Source: JAAYEL01 sp964345835
GTDB lineage: Bacteria > Bacillota > Clostridia > Tissierellales > Peptoniphilaceae
Length of the DNA stretch: 7,322 nucleotides
Reading direction: 5' to 3'
Assembly: GCA_964345835.1 (NCBI GenBank)
Contig: CAYFSL010000029.1
Location: 1 to 7,322, forward strand
A program made the position numbers and the translations under genes. The first letter of the stretch is position 1. Every line of letters begins with the position of its first letter. This document shows positions 5,321 through 7,322 of the stretch, piece after piece. The notes below the pieces were generated by a model. The model made no database searches. It was given only the letters and a program-made list of their open reading frames with translations, and was not told where the DNA came from.

Positions 5321-6067
5321 ATGGAAAAAGTAGTATATAAAAGATCAGAAGCATTGACCCAAACTCCTACCCATTACTGTCCAGGCTGTACCCATGGTGT
5401 AATCCACAAATTAGTGGCAGAATGCTTGGAAGAATTAGGACTAACCGATAATGCAATTGGGGTAGCTCCAGTAGGATGTTCAGTGCTAGCATATAAATAT
5501 TTTAATTGTGACATGTTTGAAGCAGCCCATGGTCGTGCTCCAGCGGTCGCTACAGGAATTAAGAGGTCTAGACCAGATAATTTCGTATTTACATATCAAG
5601 GAGATGGGGACCTTGCAAGTATCGGCACAGCGGAAATCGTTCATGCTGCCCACCGTGGTGAACACATCTCTACTATATTTGTTAATAACGCTATCTACGG
5701 GATGACAGGTGGACAAATGGCTCCAACTACCCTTGTTGGCCAAAAGACAACAACTTCTCCTTATGGTAGGGATGAAGCTTGGTCAGGTCAACCGATAAAG
5801 ATGGCTGAATTACTTGCCACTATCCATGGGGCAGCTTTCGTTGAAAGGGTAGCAGTAAATACTCCTGCTAACGTAAGAAAGGCTAAAAAAGCCATCAAGA
5901 GATGTTTTGAAGTCCAACTAGAAGGTAAGGGATTTGGAATTGTAGAGGTTCTTTCTACCTGTCCTACAAACTGGGGCTTAACTCCTCCAAATGCCATGAA
6001 ATGGCTAAACGACAATATGATTCCATACTATCCTCTTGGAAATTTAAGAAATGGGGGCGATGAATAA
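5321..6067 (+). CDS. 2-oxoacid:ferredoxin oxidoreductase beta subunit, thiamine diphosphate-binding
   Basis: The protein has 248 residues, typical of KorB/VorA-type beta chains. It binds the diphosphate end of thiamine diphosphate through GDGD (94-97) and NNAIYGMTGG (122-131), the classic GDG...NN motif with Mg. HYCPGCTHG at 18-26 opens the protein. Cysteines C20, C23, C53 (VGCS) and C214 (STCPT) sit where the proximal [4Fe-4S] cluster is held in related enzymes, so this subunit probably passes electrons from the cofactor to the ferredoxin subunit. The gene starts one base after the vorB stop, with GGAGG (5310-5314) six bases upstream, and its TAA overlaps the next ATG by one base. This strong coupling implies equal amounts of alpha, beta and gamma. 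Symbols vary between systems (vorA or korB), so I give none. Confidence 0.93.
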   Translation: MEKVVYKRSEALTQTPTHYCPGCTHGVIHKLVAECLEELGLTDNAIGVAPVGCSVLAYKYFNCDMFEAAHGRAPAVATGIKRSRPDNFVFTYQGDGDLASIGTAEIVHAAHRGEHISTIFVNNAIYGMTGGQMAPTTLVGQKTTTSPYGRDEAWSGQPIKMAELLATIHGAAFVERVAVNTPANVRKAKKAIKRCFEVQLEGKGFGIVEVLSTCPTNWGLTPPNAMKWLNDNMIPYYPLGNLRNGGDE

Positions 6068-6069
6068 TG
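6053..6069 (+). promoter_or_regulatory. Stop-start overlap TAATG with GGGGG ribosome binding site
   Basis: The beta stop TAA (6065-6067) shares its last A with the gamma ATG (6067-6069). The only Shine-Dalgarno-like sequence is GGGGG at 6053-6057, nine bases before the start, weaker than the AGGAGG sites before the delta and alpha genes. Translation of gamma probably depends on coupling to beta. Confidence 0.6.
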
Positions 6070-7143
6070 ACAACTCATAAGATTATCGTATCCGGATTCG
6101 GTGGACAAGGGATCATGGGAATTGGTCAATTACTTGCATATGCAGGAATGTTTGACAACAAGCATGTATCCTGGCTACCTAGTTATGGTCCAGAAATGCG
6201 TGGTGGTGTAGCCAACTGTTCAGTAATTATCTCAGATGAACCTATAGGTGCACCTAATATATCCGTTGCAACTGAAGCAATAGTAATGAACAACCCTTCT
6301 CTAGACAAGTTCCAATACTACCTAGAAAAGGATGGAACAATTTTTGTTAACTCTTCAATAGTTACTAAAGAAGCTGAAAGATCTGATATAAATGTTTTGA
6401 AGGTTCCTGCGAGTGACCTAGCCATTGAATTTGGTAACCCTATAGTTATGAATATGATTACTATAGGTGCATTTAACAAGGCTTGCCAAGTAGTATCAGA
6501 CGAATCTTTAGTAAAGGCTATTGAAAAATTATATGGCAAAAAGGGTGAAGACGTAATTGCTACAAACAAGAAGGCCCTTGATTTTGGTGCTAGCAAGGTT
6601 GAAGCAGGTGGAAAATGTGAAGGATGTTCAGGAGCTAAATCTGAACCAGCTAACTATAGCGAAGAAGTAAAGGCTATAAGACAAGCCATGCTTAATGAAA
6701 TAGAAGGGGCTGAATTCTACAAACTTTCAGCTGAAAAGTTCGGTAATTCTTCTACTAGAGATATCTTGTTAGGTCTTGCCAAGGAAGAAGAACTTCACTA
6801 TGAATATCTAAAGGAACTAGCTGCAAAGCTTATGGGAACAGAAGAAAAATTTGAAGCTGATGACCTTCTAAAAGACGTTCCTTCTCCAGAAATATATAAT
6901 TGGGACAAGGCAGACCCATCCTTGGTTAGCCTGGCTGTGAGTGTATTTTCCGTTGCTATGAATATGGAAAAAGACTCCGTTGCCTTCTATACTGAACAAA
7001 GGGATAAGGCTAGGTCTGAAGAAACAAGGAAGTTATTTGACATCCTAATTAAATGGGAACAAGTCCACCTTGACCAATTTACTAAACAATATAAGATTTA
7101 CCAACAAGAGTGGTGGGATAGTCAAAACTTTGCCCCATTCTAA
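6067..7143 (+). CDS. 2-oxoacid oxidoreductase gamma subunit fused to a rubrerythrin-like diiron domain
   Basis: This single uninterrupted frame encodes 358 residues, about twice the usual 180-190 for a stand-alone gamma subunit. Residues 1 to about 178 are the gamma domain: SGFGGQGIMGIG at 9-20 and SYGPEMRGGVANCSV at 39-53 are its hallmarks. A linker follows with GGKCEGCSG at 181-189, which contains a CxxC pair (C184, C187). From about 195 the protein is a ferritin-like four-helix bundle. Helix A has E211 followed by Y218, helix B E241xxH244, helix C E301 and helix D E331xxH334. These are the six expected diiron ligands and all are present. Rubrerythrins reduce peroxide in anaerobes, so the fusion may protect the Fe-S enzyme, or use its electrons. 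There is no separate rubredoxin domain. It is the last gene of the operon. Both domains are clear; joint function is inference. Confidence 0.92.
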   Translation: MTTHKIIVSGFGGQGIMGIGQLLAYAGMFDNKHVSWLPSYGPEMRGGVANCSVIISDEPIGAPNISVATEAIVMNNPSLDKFQYYLEKDGTIFVNSSIVTKEAERSDINVLKVPASDLAIEFGNPIVMNMITIGAFNKACQVVSDESLVKAIEKLYGKKGEDVIATNKKALDFGASKVEAGGKCEGCSGAKSEPANYSEEVKAIRQAMLNEIEGAEFYKLSAEKFGNSSTRDILLGLAKEEELHYEYLKELAAKLMGTEEKFEADDLLKDVPSPEIYNWDKADPSLVSLAVSVFSVAMNMEKDSVAFYTEQRDKARSEETRKLFDILIKWEQVHLDQFTKQYKIYQQEWWDSQNFAPF

Positions 7144-7231
7144 AAGGTCTCTTTGTTAAATAGCCCTGGAGGATTTTCCTTTACCAGTGTTACTTATAAA
7201 TAAAGTGTAAATATAATTTAAATTAAATAGG
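7144..7231 (+). other. A/T-rich 3' untranslated stretch
   Basis: The 88 bases between the gamma stop and the terminator contain no credible gene. GGAGG at 7169-7173 is followed only by a 6-residue frame from GTG. AGGA/TCCT nearby forms a tiny hairpin of unknown value. Confidence 0.4.
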
Positions 7232-7262
7232 TCCAGCCTCGTGATTATGAGGCTGGATTTTT
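7232..7262 (+). terminator. Rho-independent terminator of the oxidoreductase operon
   Basis: TCCAGCCTC (7232-7240) and GAGGCTGGA (7249-7257) form a perfect GC-rich 9-bp stem with an 8-base loop, followed by TTTTT (7258-7262). It lies 88 bases after the last stop and marks the end of the five-gene transcript. Confidence 0.92.
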
Positions 7263-7280
7263 ATATCAAATCTCTAGCTA

Positions 7281-7311
7281 CTAGAATTTTTTCTAGCTAA
7301 ATGTGTATAAT
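7281..7311 (+). promoter_or_regulatory. Possible promoter with a dyad, for a gene beyond the window
   Basis: A consensus TATAAT lies at 7306-7311. No good -35 exists 16-18 bases upstream; instead a dyad CTAGAA (7281-7286) and TTCTAG (7291-7296) occupies that space. TAGCTA also occurs on both sides (from 7275 and 7294). This may be a repressor- or activator-controlled promoter, but its gene is not visible. Confidence 0.4.
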
Positions 7312-7322
7312 ATTTTTATAAG

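Noticed and set aside
5486..6015. Frames on both strands inside the beta subunit gene
   Set aside because: All lie within the thiamine diphosphate-binding subunit, whose motifs are intact in the main frame; the others have no domain or start signal.
6600..6660. Rubredoxin domain at the junction of the gamma fusion
   Set aside because: Only one CxxC pair (C184, C187) is present; a rubredoxin needs two such pairs in about 45-50 residues, and no cysteine follows C187.

Overview
The window comes from a low-G+C, strictly anaerobic Gram-positive bacterium. The evidence is A/T-rich codon use, strong AGGAGG-type ribosome binding sites, TATAAT-type promoters, and a ferredoxin-linked 2-oxoacid oxidation operon typical of amino-acid-fermenting Firmicutes. 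Peptoniphilaceae (Anaerococcus or Peptoniphilus-like) is my best guess for the lineage, but it is only inference. No RNA genes, insertion sequences or CRISPR arrays were seen.

Layout. Bases 1-1125 (+) hold the 3' part of a CapA-family gene, cut by the window edge. It converges on a cstA-family transporter gene (1367-2869, -), and the 241-bp gap between them carries two hairpin terminators. A divergent intergenic region of 457 bp (2870-3326) follows. It holds the cstA promoter and a structured leader on one side, and on the other an extended -10 promoter overlapped by two Rex-like motifs that drives a five-gene + strand operon. That operon (3327-7143) encodes a P-loop ATPase, an 8Fe ferredoxin subunit, and the alpha (VorB-type), beta (thiamine diphosphate) and gamma subunits of a 2-oxoacid:ferredoxin oxidoreductase. 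Gaps are 9, 10, 1 and -1 bp. A strong terminator (7232-7262) closes the operon, and the window ends in a promoter-like sequence for an unseen next gene.

How the genes work together. Alpha and beta oxidatively decarboxylate a 2-oxoacid (branched-chain by family naming) with CoA, giving acyl-CoA and CO2. Electrons pass through a beta-bound cluster (C20, C23, C53, C214) and the two clusters of the small subunit to ferredoxin. The transcribed-away neighbour CstA is a likely importer of peptides or pyruvate, which could feed this pathway.

The most striking point is the last gene. Its gamma domain (about residues 1-178) is fused, through a linker containing CxxC, to a complete rubrerythrin/ferritin-like four-helix domain with all six expected diiron ligands. 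This looks like an oxygen-sensitive Fe-S enzyme that carries its own peroxide or oxygen-scavenging, or electron-accepting, diiron module. The leading ATPase gene is a second poorly understood part of the system.
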